DNA of 64,000 bases from Pollutimonas sp. M17 (GCF_025836975.1 NZ_CP107548.1:1488001-1552000); one strand, 5' to 3'. Counted from the first letter of the stretch, positions 43,085 through 52,169 are shown. Notes: generated from the letters alone by a model not told the origin. A program made the numbers and translations.

Positions 43085-43479
43085 TCTCGTAGCGCCTGAA
43101 TGAGGCAGCGTAACGTAGACAAGTCCGCTGCGCCATGGATCACGACACGCGCGGCTGGGAAGATCAGTTCGACGCCAGAGATCGCCGGCCTATCTTGCCC
43201 GTCAATTATCTTGGCCGGTTGGCGCGGTGCGGATACCGGTGGCGCCGCTATCTGCACCGGCAGCAGCAACGGCCCTTGGCTAATTGGCCCGAAGTCGCCA
43301 CGCCGATACTGCCAGCGCCAATTGTGCAATTGGTTGGCATTGATGCCGTGCGCCAGCGCAACCCGTGCAATGGACGCACCACCCGCCATCGATTCCTGCA
43401 CCACCTGACGTTTGTATCCGACCGGATAGCGGCGCCGAGGGCTCGCAGAAGAACTCATTACCGAAAGAGAATCGCTCAT
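43081..43479 (-). CDS. tnpA: IS66 accessory protein TnpA
   Basis: The 132-residue protein has an HTH of the transposase_8 kind ([20 protein letters not shown], then [15 protein letters not shown]). ATG 43479 ([11 protein letters not shown]) is taken as start; ATG 43515 is an alternative. It is the first gene of the tnpABC set. Confidence 0.9.
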   Translation of the reverse strand: MSDSLSVMSSSASPRRRYPVGYKRQVVQESMAGGASIARVALAHGINANQLHNWRWQYRRGDFGPISQGPLLLPVQIAAPPVSAPRQPAKIIDGQDRPAISGVELIFPAARVVIHGAADLSTLRCLIQALRE

Positions 43480-43543
43480 TGAAATACGTGTACATCTGAA
43501 AAAATACATGGACACGTATCTTGATGAGATTTAACCGAGACTT

Positions 43544-43999
43544 CTAGACGGTACAGGGCGGGCCGTTACGGCCCAGCGCCTCCTTGAGCCGTTGGGTCAG
43601 CGCCCGGTCGGCAGCGCTTGGCTCCGGGTTCCCGCTCGGATGGTTGTGGCTGACGATCACCGCTGCCGCATTGAGCCGCAGAGCCTCTTTGACCACTTCG
43701 CGCGGATACACCGAAGCACCGTCGATGGTGCCGTGGAACATCTCCCGGTATTCGATCAGCCGATGGCGCGTGTCCATGAACAGCAACGCGAATACCTCAT
43801 GCTCGAAGCCGGCCAGCTTGGTGCGCAGGTACTCCTTGACTGCCGCCGGAGAAGTGAACTCGGCACCGCGCTGCATCTTCCGGTCGATCACGTGGCGCGC
43901 CGCTTCCAGAATGTCGTCGGCCGACGCCGGCAGATAGCGCCCGTGTGCGTCGCGCACCAACAGCGAAAAATCGGATGAGGAAAAGGACAGTTGCGACAT
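43544..43999 (-). pseudogene. RadC-family (JAB domain) protein truncated by IS66
   Basis: From ATG 43999 the frame has RQMQRG-type RadC features, ending in AAAVIVSHNHPSGNPEPSAAD, the HxHPSG metal site of the JAB fold, and TQRLKEAL. At that point (about 43570) the IS66 end begins and adds nine foreign residues and a TAG. The usual C-terminal IRVLDH-type part is lost and is not found on the other side of the IS. ICE-borne radC-like genes are common. Confidence 0.85.
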
Positions 44000-44333
44000 G
44001 ATCGTACTCCGGTTGCTCGGGCGGAATTGCCCGGAACCGTGGCCAGCACGGCGCAGCGCAAGCAGTCAGGGATCGAAGACGGCTGACAGGCCGAAAGCGT
44101 GCGAGCACGCGCAGTCATTGACGGCGAGAACGCCGTGATACGGTGAAGGGAACAGCAAGACCGCCTATACCCCACTCAGCCACACACCCGCCGTTGGCAA
44201 GTGCGCAGCACGCGCAGGCCCGGATCAACGATCCAGGCCGAAGGCGTCAGGGATCAGCGCCGAATGGCTGTGATTCGGCACGAAGAACGGGGCGCAGCCC
44301 GCGAGCCCGACGGCGGTACGCCGGGACGCACGA
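44000..44333. other. Gene-free stretch between radC and the YhcG-type gene
   Basis: No supported gene is seen in these 334 bases. A motif AGGCCGAARGCGT occurs twice (near 44090 and 44237) among GC-rich imperfect repeats; purpose unknown. Confidence 0.35.
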
Positions 44334-45500
44334 CTATGGCTTGTCGTCCTTGAGGGAAAGCGCTCCGCGCGATTCGAGCAGGCGCCGCGTCTTCTCCAAC
44401 TCTTTTTGCAGCAACTCGGCATCCGGCAGTACCGTCCGATAGTTGGCTGCCATCACCTTGGTCGGCAAGCCATCTAGCGCATACCGCGCCAGGGCATGGC
44501 CTTTGTCTGCGCACAGGATCAGGCCCACCGGCGGATTCTCATCCGCATAGGCCCAATGCTCCTTGGCATAGTTGCAATACATATGCATCTGGCCCACGTC
44601 AGCATGGGTCAGACTGCCTAGCTTCAGGTCGATGATGACCAGGCAGCGCAGCTTCCGATGAAAGAACAGCAGATCCACCCGATACCAGGTCTGGTCGATG
44701 CGCAACCGGCGCTGCCGCCCGACGAAGGTGAAGCCTTCACCCAGCTCCAGCAGGAAGTCTTCCAGCCGCTGAATCAAGGCCGCTTCCAGGTCGGATTCCG
44801 AATACTCGTCCTTGAGGTCGAGGAACTCCAACACATACGGGTCTTTGATCGCATCGTTGGGCGTGACGGCATCCTCGGGCTTGGCCACCGAACCCTTAAC
44901 CAGCATCGCCGCCTTGTCCTTGGACAAGGCCGTGCGTTCATAAAACTGGCTTCCAATCTGCCGATCGAGCTGGCGGACGCTCCAGCCGCCGCGCAGCGCC
45001 TCGGTCTCGTAGAACTGACGGGCATGGTCATCCTTGACCGACAGCAGCCGGACATAGGCCGACCACGGCAGGGTGAAGACCTGGGCCAGTTCGGAGAGGT
45101 CGAATTTCCGAGACACTGTCTCGGAATTCTCTATGGGCAGTCGGGTTCCAGATTTCCGAGACAGTGTCTCGGAAATTGCCGCAAGGGGGTAAGCGACGAA
45201 AAAGCGCCGCATGTTTTCCAAGTTGTCCGGACTGAACCCGCGCCCAAATCGCTCCGTCAGATCGGCGGACAAGCGTTCCATCAACTGCTCGCCGTAACCG
45301 GCCCGCCGCCTGCCTTTCTGCTCGGCCTCGACGATCCGGCGGCCAATCTCCCAATAGCTGGCCGTCATCAGCGCATTGACACTGCGCGCCGCTGCCTGGC
45401 GCGCTGCATCCAGCAGCTCCACGATGCCGCCGTGGATGCCGGCATAGCCAGCCGGTAAGACGGTGCGTTTCCCCGCTGCCACAGACGTCTTCCTTGTCAT
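44334..45500 (-). CDS. YhcG-family PDDEXK nuclease domain protein (DUF1016)
   Basis: The 388-residue protein has an N-terminal DUF1016_N helical part (SYWEIGRRIVEAEQKGRRRAGYG ... RFGRGFSPDNLENMRRFF) and a C-terminal nuclease core (YRVDLLFFHRKLRCLVIIDLKLG, with Asp and D-x-K). Such proteins occur on islands and beside restriction systems; their role is likely DNA-directed but unproven. The linker near residues 110-135 carries a duplicated palindromic insert (45106-45176). ATG 45500 overlaps the integrase stop (ATGA). Confidence 0.85.
   Translation of the reverse strand: MTRKTSVAAGKRTVLPAGYAGIHGGIVELLDAARQAAARSVNALMTASYWEIGRRIVEAEQKGRRRAGYGEQLMERLSADLTERFGRGFSPDNLENMRRFFVAYPLAAISETLSRKSGTRLPIENSETVSRKFDLSELAQVFTLPWSAYVRLLSVKDDHARQFYETEALRGGWSVRQLDRQIGSQFYERTALSKDKAAMLVKGSVAKPEDAVTPNDAIKDPYVLEFLDLKDEYSESDLEAALIQRLEDFLLELGEGFTFVGRQRRLRIDQTWYRVDLLFFHRKLRCLVIIDLKLGSLTHADVGQMHMYCNYAKEHWAYADENPPVGLILCADKGHALARYALDGLPTKVMAANYRTVLPDAELLQKELEKTRRLLESRGALSLKDDKP
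45106..45176. repeat. Two inverted copies of a palindromic unit inside the YhcG gene
   Basis: TTCCGAGACAcTGTCTCGGAA at 45106-45126 and its inverted counterpart at 45152-45176 (12-bp arms, centre G) lie 48 bp apart, a multiple of three. They code for SETLSRKS and SETVSRKF. Confidence 0.85.
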
Positions 45501-46696
45501 GCTGTCACCTCCATAGAACGTGATGCCCCGGTAATCGCCAGCCGCCGATTCGCCACCAATTCGGCGGCATCCCGCACCGGTTTGTCCTCGGTATGAACAT
45601 AGTGCATAAACATCGCCACGGTCTTGTGACCTGTGAGCTTCATGCCCACCTTGGTCGGCACGCCCGAGTTGGCAATATCGGTCGTCGCCCGGTGGCGGAT
45701 GCCATGCGTACCAACGTGAGGCACGCCAGCAGCCTTGAGCACGCGCGTCCAGCCTCCGTAGTGCTCACCGTGGGTCATGTGCCGGGTCGGATCGTTCGGC
45801 GACGGCAGGACGTAGGGGCAACCTTTCCGGCGCGGCGCGGTGGACAACAGTCGATAGGCTTCCTCGCTCATGGGCTTGGAGATACCGCCGGTCTTGCTGT
45901 CGGGCCAGACGACGCGGCGCTTTTCCAGATCAATCCAGCCCCATTCCAGTGGGCAGATTTCGGAGCGGCGGGCGGCAAACTCGAATTGCAGGCGGATCGC
46001 CAGCGGGATAACGTAGTTTTCCAGTCCTTCTGCCTCCAGGTGTTCCAGGTGGCGGAAGATCCGCACCAGTTCGTCGTCCACGATGAGTCGGGTTTCATTG
46101 CCGGGCGGGTACATCGGTACATGGCGGCACGGATTCGTGCCGTCAGGGCGTAGCCCCCACACTTCGGCCAGGTTGAACATCTTGCGCAGCACGCCAAAGG
46201 TGCGATTCGCCTCGGCCTGCTTGTAGGCCAGCTTCTTCATCAGCGCAGCCACGTCCGGGCGCTTCACGTCCTGCACCTTCATCCGGCCCATGATCGGGAT
46301 GATGCAGCGGTCAATCACGCCCTGATAGCCGCGTTGTGTGCTGGGCTTGTTGCGCTGCTTGGAGTAGTCCTCCATGAAGGTGTAGCAATACTCCTTCATG
46401 GTCGGCGCCTTGCGGGCGGCATTCTTGGCCGCGCTGGGGTCGCCGCCCCGGCGAACCTCGGCCAGCCACTCCTGCGCCATGACGCGGGCCTGCTCGACGG
46501 TCAGTTCGCCGTATCGCCCCAGGGCGGGCTTGCGGCGCTCGCCGGCGTTTGTGCGGTACTGGAGCATGAACACCTTGCGGCCCGCCGGGGTGATCTTGCA
46601 CAGGAAGCCAGGCACCACGGTATCCCGCAGTTCGACGGCCTTGTCTTGGGGTTGTGCCGCATCGACTGCGGACTTGGTGAGCTTGATCTTCGCCAT
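45497..46696 (-). CDS. Tyrosine integrase (P4-type, DUF4102)
   Basis: The 399-residue recombinase starts MAKIKLTKSAVDAAQPQDKA and has an N-terminal arm-binding DUF4102 region and a C-terminal catalytic domain: Arg in FAARRSEICPLEW, His-x-x-Arg in THGIRHRATT, His in LTGHKTV and Tyr in MHYVHTED. All key residues are present. It lies at the right edge of the island and reads inward, so the attachment site should be within 46.70-46.87 kb. Confidence 0.92.
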   Translation of the reverse strand: MAKIKLTKSAVDAAQPQDKAVELRDTVVPGFLCKITPAGRKVFMLQYRTNAGERRKPALGRYGELTVEQARVMAQEWLAEVRRGGDPSAAKNAARKAPTMKEYCYTFMEDYSKQRNKPSTQRGYQGVIDRCIIPIMGRMKVQDVKRPDVAALMKKLAYKQAEANRTFGVLRKMFNLAEVWGLRPDGTNPCRHVPMYPPGNETRLIVDDELVRIFRHLEHLEAEGLENYVIPLAIRLQFEFAARRSEICPLEWGWIDLEKRRVVWPDSKTGGISKPMSEEAYRLLSTAPRRKGCPYVLPSPNDPTRHMTHGEHYGGWTRVLKAAGVPHVGTHGIRHRATTDIANSGVPTKVGMKLTGHKTVAMFMHYVHTEDKPVRDAAELVANRRLAITGASRSMEVTA

Positions 46697-46871
46697 GATG
46701 ACTCCTCGGAAAGCCCGGTTTCCAAGAGCCGCATGGGAGCCACGCGAGGGGAAGCCGGGTCAAGTTTCGGAAAGCACCGGCATATGTTGAACTCGCCTAA
46801 GTGATTGATAAACCTGCTGTATCGAGCCTTGGCGTAGTCCAGCAAAATGCGATGCTGGAGTCATCGTGAAA

Positions 46872-46900
46872 CAAAAAAAGCCCCAGGCTGAGCTGGGGCG
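46872..46900 (-). terminator. Terminator of the carboxynorspermidine operon
   Basis: On the minus strand GCCCCAG and CTGGGGC pair across a short loop and are followed by TTTTTTT, directly after the synthase gene. Confidence 0.85.
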
Positions 46901-46907
46901 GCATCGT

Positions 46908-48308
46908 TCAGGAGACATTGCGGGTCACGGCCATCTGGCCGCCGCCGGCCAGCGGCGGCTTGGCGAACGGCCTTTCCTTGCCCACCGCGCGTCCGGCCTT
47001 GGCGTAGTAGCCGGCGGGCGCCTTGTCGCTGCGCCTGGCCGATTCCGTAGACGTCGCGGCGGATTCTTCCCTGGGGTTCAGCACACGGTCGTCCTGTCCA
47101 TCGCGTACACGGGTCACCAGACCCATGCGGTTCATCAGCTCGATGAAGGGCCGGGGGTCGAGCTCCTCGACGTTGGCCATGTGCCCGACGTCCCACACGC
47201 CGTCCGCGATCAGCATGGCCGCCGCAACCACGGGTACGCCGGCGGTGTAGGAAATGGCCTGGCTGCCGACTTCATCGTAGCTTTCCTTGTGGTCGCAGAT
47301 GTTGTAGATGAGGACTTCCCGCGGCTTGCCGTTTTTCGTGCCTTTGACCAGGTCGCCTATGCAGGTCTTGCCCGTGTAGCCGGGGGCCAGCGAGGCGGGA
47401 TCGGGCAGCACGGCCTTGACGACCTTGAGCGGCACGACTTCCAGGCCTTCGGCGGTAAGCACGGGTTTTTCAGAAAGCAGGCCCAGGTTCTTCAGCACCG
47501 TGAAGACATTGATGTAATGATCGCCGAAGCCCATCCAGAAGCGGATGTTGGGCACGCCCAGGTGCCTGGACATGGAATGCAGCTCGTCGTGGCCGGTCAG
47601 GTAGGTGGTGTTCTTGCCAACGACCGGCATGTCCCATTCCTGGCGGCGCTCGAACATGGCGTTGGCCTTCCATTGGCTTTTCTCCCAGGACCAGACCGTC
47701 GAGGTGAACTCGCGGAAGTTGATTTCCGGGTCGAAGTTGGTGGCGAAGTAGCGGCCGTGGCTGCCCGCGTTGATGTCGATGATGTCGATCGAGTCGACCT
47801 TGTCGAAATAGGTGTCCAGGGCGAAGCGCCCATAGGCATTGACCACGCCGGGGTCGAAGCCGGCGCCCAGTATCGCGGTGACGCCGGCCTGCCGGCAGGC
47901 CTCGCGGCGCTTCCACTCATAGTTGCCGTACCAGGGCGGCGCTTCGCAAACCTTGGCGGGGTCTTCGTGGATGGCGGTATCCAGGTAGGCGGCGCCGGTC
48001 TCTATGCAGGCCGTCATGACGGACATATTCAGGAAGGGCGAGCCGACATTGATGACGATCTGGCTGCCGGTGGAGCGGATCAGGGCTTTGGTGGCTTCGA
48101 CGTCCAGGGCATCCAGCTCGTGAGCCTGCAAGCGGCCAGGACCACACTGGCTGTCTTTTTCCTTGACGGACGCAATAATCGCCTGGCATTTTTCAAGCGT
48201 GCGCGAGGCAATGTGAATGTCGCCCAGCAAAACATTGTTCTGGGCGCATTTATGTGCCGCCACATGGGCCACGCCGCCGGCGCCGATGATAAGGACATTG
48301 CGTTTCAT
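46908..48308 (-). CDS. Carboxynorspermidine synthase (saccharopine dehydrogenase-like)
   Basis: The 466-residue NADPH enzyme joins aspartate semialdehyde to a diamine, forming carboxynorspermidine or carboxyspermidine. It begins NVLIIGAGGVAHVAAHKCAQ (Rossmann site) and has SRTLEKC, DTAIHEDP and AGFDPGVVNAYGRFA. The next enzyme, nspC, is upstream in the same operon. A low-complexity C-terminal tail of about 50 residues (rich in S, A, K) is longer than I expect for the family. It acts in the alternative spermidine pathway. Confidence 0.88.
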   Translation of the reverse strand: MKRNVLIIGAGGVAHVAAHKCAQNNVLLGDIHIASRTLEKCQAIIASVKEKDSQCGPGRLQAHELDALDVEATKALIRSTGSQIVINVGSPFLNMSVMTACIETGAAYLDTAIHEDPAKVCEAPPWYGNYEWKRREACRQAGVTAILGAGFDPGVVNAYGRFALDTYFDKVDSIDIIDINAGSHGRYFATNFDPEINFREFTSTVWSWEKSQWKANAMFERRQEWDMPVVGKNTTYLTGHDELHSMSRHLGVPNIRFWMGFGDHYINVFTVLKNLGLLSEKPVLTAEGLEVVPLKVVKAVLPDPASLAPGYTGKTCIGDLVKGTKNGKPREVLIYNICDHKESYDEVGSQAISYTAGVPVVAAAMLIADGVWDVGHMANVEELDPRPFIELMNRMGLVTRVRDGQDDRVLNPREESAATSTESARRSDKAPAGYYAKAGRAVGKERPFAKPPLAGGGQMAVTRNVS

Positions 48309-48347
48309 TGGATAATCCCCTAATTCGTGAAAACAAGAGCAGTGCTG

Positions 48348-49451
48348 TCAGGACAGACTGTTGACGTAGTCGTCAAAGGAAAATTCGCGCACGGCGCGCA
48401 CGGAGCCATCGGCTTCCCTGACGGCGATCGACGGCATGTGGACGCCGTTGAACCAGTTTTTCTTGACCATGGTGTAGGCCGCGGCGTCGCGGATCGAGAT
48501 GCGGTCGCCCACTTGCAGGGGTTCGGCAAAACGGGCCTCGCCGAATATGTCGCCCGCCAGGCAGGTCTTGCCGCACACCATGTAGTGATGGTCGCCTGTT
48601 TCATCCCCCATGGGCGCGGTCTCGCGGTAGATGAGCAGATCCAGCATATGAGCCTCGGTGGAACTGTCGACCACGGCCAGGTGCTTGCCGTTGAAGCCCA
48701 CGTCCAGCACGCTGACTTCCAGGGTCGTGCTGTGGCGCACCGCCGCCTCGCCCGGTTCCAGATAGACCTGCACGCCATGGTCCTGCGCGAAGCGGCGCAG
48801 GCGCTCGCAGAATGCATCCACGGGGTAGCCCGGCGCGGTAAAGCTGATGCCGCCACCCAGGCTGACCCATTTCAGCCGCTTGAAAATAGTGCCATAGCGC
48901 TGCTCGGCCTGGGTGAGCAATTCGTCGAAGCGCGCAAAATCGTTGTTTTCGCAATTGTTGTGGATCATGACGCCGTCCAGCTGATCCAGGATCGGCACGA
49001 TGCGTTCGGGGTCGCCCTCGCCAAGACGGCTGTGAGCCCGGGCGGGATCGGCCAGGTCGAAACCGGCGCAACTGATGCCGGGATTGAGGCGCAGCCCGAT
49101 GGGCTTGCCCTGTGCGAACGAGGCGAAGCGCTGCAACTGGCTGACCGAATTGAAAATGATCTTGTCGCAGTGCGCCACGACTTCTTCGATTTCGTGGTCG
49201 GCGAAGGCGACGCTGTAGGCATGGGTTTCGCCGCCGAATCTCTGGTGGCCCAGCTTGACCTCGTAAAGCGAGGAGGATGTGGTGCCATCCATGTGCCGGC
49301 GCATCAGGTCGAATACCGACCAGGTGGCAAAGCATTTGAGGGCCAGCAGTACCTTGGCGCCCGAATGCTCGCGTATGTGGTCTATGGTTTCGAGGTTGCG
49401 CAGCAGGGCGGGCTTGTCGATGAGATAGTAAGGGGTGGGTATGGTGTGCAT
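48348..49451 (-). CDS. nspC: Carboxynorspermidine decarboxylase
   Basis: The 367-residue PLP enzyme of the alanine-racemase-like fold decarboxylates carboxy(nor)spermidine. It has PYYLIDKPALLRNLETIDHI, the PLP lysine in LLALKCFATWSVF, SLGGGISFTAPGYP and CGKTCLAGDIFGE with the catalytic cysteine. It is 40 bases upstream of the synthase and follows an XRE gene by six bases, so the three form one unit. Confidence 0.9.
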   Translation of the reverse strand: MHTIPTPYYLIDKPALLRNLETIDHIREHSGAKVLLALKCFATWSVFDLMRRHMDGTTSSSLYEVKLGHQRFGGETHAYSVAFADHEIEEVVAHCDKIIFNSVSQLQRFASFAQGKPIGLRLNPGISCAGFDLADPARAHSRLGEGDPERIVPILDQLDGVMIHNNCENNDFARFDELLTQAEQRYGTIFKRLKWVSLGGGISFTAPGYPVDAFCERLRRFAQDHGVQVYLEPGEAAVRHSTTLEVSVLDVGFNGKHLAVVDSSTEAHMLDLLIYRETAPMGDETGDHHYMVCGKTCLAGDIFGEARFAEPLQVGDRISIRDAAAYTMVKKNWFNGVHMPSIAVREADGSVRAVREFSFDDYVNSLS

Positions 49452-49457
49452 CGTTGA

Positions 49458-49841
49458 TCAGGTGGCCGGCAGGCTGCTGGAGCCGGAGGGTTCAAGGTTG
49501 ATGTCTTTGTGCATTGCGCCACCTTTCTTGCCCAGCCGCTCGATGAGCAGGGGAGGGCGGTTTGGAAACGTGGCCATGATCTGCAAGGTGCCTCCGACGC
49601 TTTCTATGTAGTGCTGCAAGGTGGAAACCAGCATGTCGTCCTGCTTTTCGATCCGGGAAACCGTTCCCTGACCGACACCCAACGCATGCGCAAGGTCTTC
49701 TTGCGTATGCATCGTGGCTTTGCGCAGGTCTTTCAGCGTGGCCACTTTGGCGATGAGCGGGGCAACGCTTCCGTTCATGTCGATTTGCTTGGGTTCATTG
49801 CCAGCGGCTGCCGTTTTCGCCTTGTTGGGCTTCTTGGGCAT
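49458..49841 (-). CDS. XRE-family regulator at the head of the polyamine operon
   Basis: The 127-residue protein has an XRE HTH (TQEDLAHALGVGQGTVSRIEKQ) flanked by a lysine-rich N terminus and LQIMATFPNRPPLLIERLG. ATG 49841 (MPKKPNK) has AAGGA ahead. It resembles HigA2/antitoxin-type regulators, but no toxin gene is seen next to it. Its stop lies six bases from the nspC start, so it may autoregulate the operon. Confidence 0.75.
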   Translation of the reverse strand: MPKKPNKAKTAAAGNEPKQIDMNGSVAPLIAKVATLKDLRKATMHTQEDLAHALGVGQGTVSRIEKQDDMLVSTLQHYIESVGGTLQIMATFPNRPPLLIERLGKKGGAMHKDINLEPSGSSSLPAT

Positions 49842-50179
49842 GTTCAGTCCTTTGCCTGGTTGACCGGGGCGGGTGAATATCTGCATCGAAACGATACAGG
49901 GATATGTGTTGAATGTTATATGGTTTTAAATGAATATGCAAACTGATGCATATTTATTGGGCCCAAAGAAAGCAAGGGGCCGGCGCCTGGCATGCAGGGA
50001 TACCGCGGTCGAGGTCGACATCGATGAAAGCGTGAAGCCATTGCGCAAGGCGCTGCGCAAGCGCTTGGGGCAGTCGCATGTACCCGGGCGGCTTGAAGGC
50101 TTGCTACAAGATCAAGGCTGCCGGGTTGGGGTGAATAGCGGCCTTCCCTCAACTCGGGGAAGGCCGCAGTCATTGGCGT
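49842..50179. other. Intergenic stretch before the XRE gene
   Basis: No gene is supported here. It must hold the promoter of the XRE-nspC operon; AT-rich sequence lies near 49905-49955. Inverted CTTCCC.../...GGGGAAG (about 50143-50164) near the phoX end could be a terminator. Confidence 0.35.
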
Positions 50180-52126
50180 TCAGCCGCCGATGACGCCGCC
50201 GTCGTCCCTGGTGATGATGACGGTGGCCGAGCGCGGTATTGAATTGCCGCCGTCGGGCCAGTGGCTATCTCCGGCCTCGCCCGGGTGCTGGATGTTGATG
50301 AACATCGTCTTGCTGTCGGGGGTGAAGGCGATGCCGGTCACCTCGCATTCCTTCGGACCCACGAAGAAGCGGCGTATCTCCTTGCTGGCGGGGTCGGCGC
50401 ACAGCATCTGGTTGTTGCCCTGGCCTTCGTATTCGCCGCTATTGCTGTACTTGCCGTCGGTCTGTATCCACAAGCGGCCCGCGCTATCGAAGGCCAAGCC
50501 GTCGGGGCTGTTGAAGGTATTGTCGGCCGTGATATTGGCCGAGCCCGATTTCAGGTCCTTGCGGTCCGTGTATTTGACCGGGTTGCCGGCCAGCACGAAG
50601 ATGTCCCACTCGAAGGCCGTGGCGGCGGCGTCGCCGCCGGCCTCGCGCCAGCGGACGATCTGGCCGTAGATGTTCGCGGGCCGCGGGTTGGCCGCATCGG
50701 GCGCCTTGCGTTTGTCGTTGTTGGTCAAGGCCACGTATACCTCGCCGCTGCCCGGATGCACGCTGACCCACTCGGGGCGATCCATCTTGGTGGCGCCCAC
50801 CGCATCGGCGGCAAGGCGGGTATTGACCAGCACGTCGGCCTGGCTGGTGAAGCCGGCGTCGGCGGCCAGCGCGGCATTGGCGGCCTTGTCCAGAAGTATC
50901 CATTCCCCGGTGCCCATGAAGTCGCCGGCGGCCGCGCCATCGTTGAACCTGGCGACGTACAGCTTGCCGGCGTCCAGCAGGTCCGCATTGGCGCCGCCTT
51001 CCTGGTAGACACCGTCCGACACGAACTTGTAGATGTAGTCGTCGCGCTGGTCGTCGCCCATATAGATGGCCACCCGCTTGTCGGCGGTCAGCCGATAGGC
51101 CGCATTCTCGTGCTTGATGCGTCCCAGGGCGGTGCGCTTCCTGGGCGTGGATGCCGGATCGAAAGGATCGATTTCGACGATCCAGCCATAGCGGTTGGCT
51201 TCATTGGGCTCTTTGGCGTAATCGAAGCGGGCTTCGAATTCTTCCCAGCGATACTCGCTGCCCTGGGCCGAAAGGCCGTAGCGCTTCTGCGCAGCGCTAC
51301 GCGTATCCTCGCCCGACGTGGTGCCGAAATAGTTGTTGAAGTTTTCTTCGCAGGCCAGATAGGTATTCCAGGGCGTCCAGCCATTGCCGCAGTTGTTGAA
51401 CGTGCCCAGTACCCGCGTGCCGCTGGGATCGGCCTGGGTCTTGAGCAGATCGCTCCCCGCCGCCGGGCCGGTCAGTTCCATGGGAGTCGAAGCGGTGATG
51501 CGGCGGTTGTAGCGCGAATCCAGCGCTATCTCCCACTGGCCGGCCTCGTTGCGCAGGATGTGGATGACCGAGACGCCATGGGCATTCATCGCCTTGCGGG
51601 CTTTGTCGGCCGTCCAGGGCTCGGTGCCATTCGGGCCGAACAGCCAGGTATAGGCGCCCTTGTCGACGGTGGTGTATTCGTGGTTCATGACCAGCAGGCC
51701 TTCCGTACTGCTGCCGTCGATGGGAAAGAAATGGATGCCGTCATGGTTGTCGCCGACCTGCCGCGCTTGCGCGTCGGCGCCATCGCCGCCATCGGTTTTC
51801 CAGGCGGCATCGCCGGCGAAGAGCGGCGTGCCCCACGGGGCAAAGACCGTGGCGGTGTAGCCCGCCGCGATCTTCAGCGTATCGCCGGTGGAGATCGGGA
51901 TGGCATTGAAGCCCAGCAGCGCCGACGCGCCTTGCCGACGGTCGTGGCCATTGCCTTTGGCGCAGGCGCTTAAAGGCCCGCCCAGGAACATCGCGGCGGA
52001 CAGGCCCAGGCCTGACTTCAGAAAGCCGCGCCGGCTGTATGCGCGCTGGACGACGGCTTGGAAATGTTCGTTCGCCGACGTGTTGCTCGGCAGGTCTTCG
52101 GAATCGGCGGGACAGGGCTTTTGCAC
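50180..52126 (-). CDS. phoX: PhoX-family alkaline phosphatase, Tat-exported
   Basis: The 648-residue enzyme has a Tat signal (YSRRGFLKSGLGLSAAMFLG) near residues 30-50 and the PhoX pattern: NHEYTTVDKG, FNNCGNGWTPWNTYLACEEN, GRIKHENAAY, MGDDQRDDYIYKF and NSPDGLAFDSAGRLWIQTDG. PhoX is a calcium- and iron-dependent periplasmic monoesterase that frees phosphate from organophosphates. It stands alone; no clear Pho box was recognised upstream. Confidence 0.92.
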   Translation of the reverse strand: MQKPCPADSEDLPSNTSANEHFQAVVQRAYSRRGFLKSGLGLSAAMFLGGPLSACAKGNGHDRRQGASALLGFNAIPISTGDTLKIAAGYTATVFAPWGTPLFAGDAAWKTDGGDGADAQARQVGDNHDGIHFFPIDGSSTEGLLVMNHEYTTVDKGAYTWLFGPNGTEPWTADKARKAMNAHGVSVIHILRNEAGQWEIALDSRYNRRITASTPMELTGPAAGSDLLKTQADPSGTRVLGTFNNCGNGWTPWNTYLACEENFNNYFGTTSGEDTRSAAQKRYGLSAQGSEYRWEEFEARFDYAKEPNEANRYGWIVEIDPFDPASTPRKRTALGRIKHENAAYRLTADKRVAIYMGDDQRDDYIYKFVSDGVYQEGGANADLLDAGKLYVARFNDGAAAGDFMGTGEWILLDKAANAALAADAGFTSQADVLVNTRLAADAVGATKMDRPEWVSVHPGSGEVYVALTNNDKRKAPDAANPRPANIYGQIVRWREAGGDAAATAFEWDIFVLAGNPVKYTDRKDLKSGSANITADNTFNSPDGLAFDSAGRLWIQTDGKYSNSGEYEGQGNNQMLCADPASKEIRRFFVGPKECEVTGIAFTPDSKTMFINIQHPGEAGDSHWPDGGNSIPRSATVIITRDDGGVIGG

Positions 52127-52169
52127 GGATACTCTCCAGTAAATGGCAAAAACCCCAAGTGTTCTCGCT

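Larger units (their letters stand above)
40596..43569 (-). mobile_element. IS66-family element with a passenger gene
   Basis: The left end begins GTAATGCTCCGGCCTGTACC and the right end read inward begins GTAACGGCCCGCCCTGTACC; 20 of the first 24 bases agree, and GTAA is the usual IS66 tip. The 2974-bp element holds tnpA, tnpB and tnpC on the minus strand and a 120-residue gene on the plus strand. The 8-base flanks (GATCAGAT, GGCCCAGC) differ, so no target duplication remains. The right end cuts radC; the left end abuts the DRT3 ncRNA. Confidence 0.82.
28763..46860. mobile_element. Decayed integrative element/genomic island (approximate limits)
   Basis: The region between the metN promoter and the terminator of the carboxynorspermidine operon holds trbI, trbL and relaxase fragments, DUF2274, broken transposases, IS3, IS66, truncated radC, a YhcG nuclease and a tyrosine integrase at its right end. 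Such content marks a degraded ICE of the trb/DUF3363-relaxase type with later insertions. Both flanks carry core-type high-GC genes. Exact att sites could not be found; limits are by gene content. Confidence 0.7.

Noticed and set aside
44000-44333. Possible transfer origin or small RNA between radC and YhcG genes
   Set aside because: Only weak GC-rich repeats were seen, without a nick site or clear stems.
45106-45176. Possible CRISPR-like array
   Set aside because: Only two units, inverted to each other and translated in frame inside the nuclease gene.
46697-46871. Search for an attachment repeat matching the left island edge
   Set aside because: No repeat over about 10 bases could be matched by eye to 28.76-29.13 kb, and no tRNA is visible.
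49930-50193. Plus-strand frame of 87 codons before phoX
   Set aside because: No ribosome site, no family likeness, and it overlaps the phoX end; treated as non-coding.
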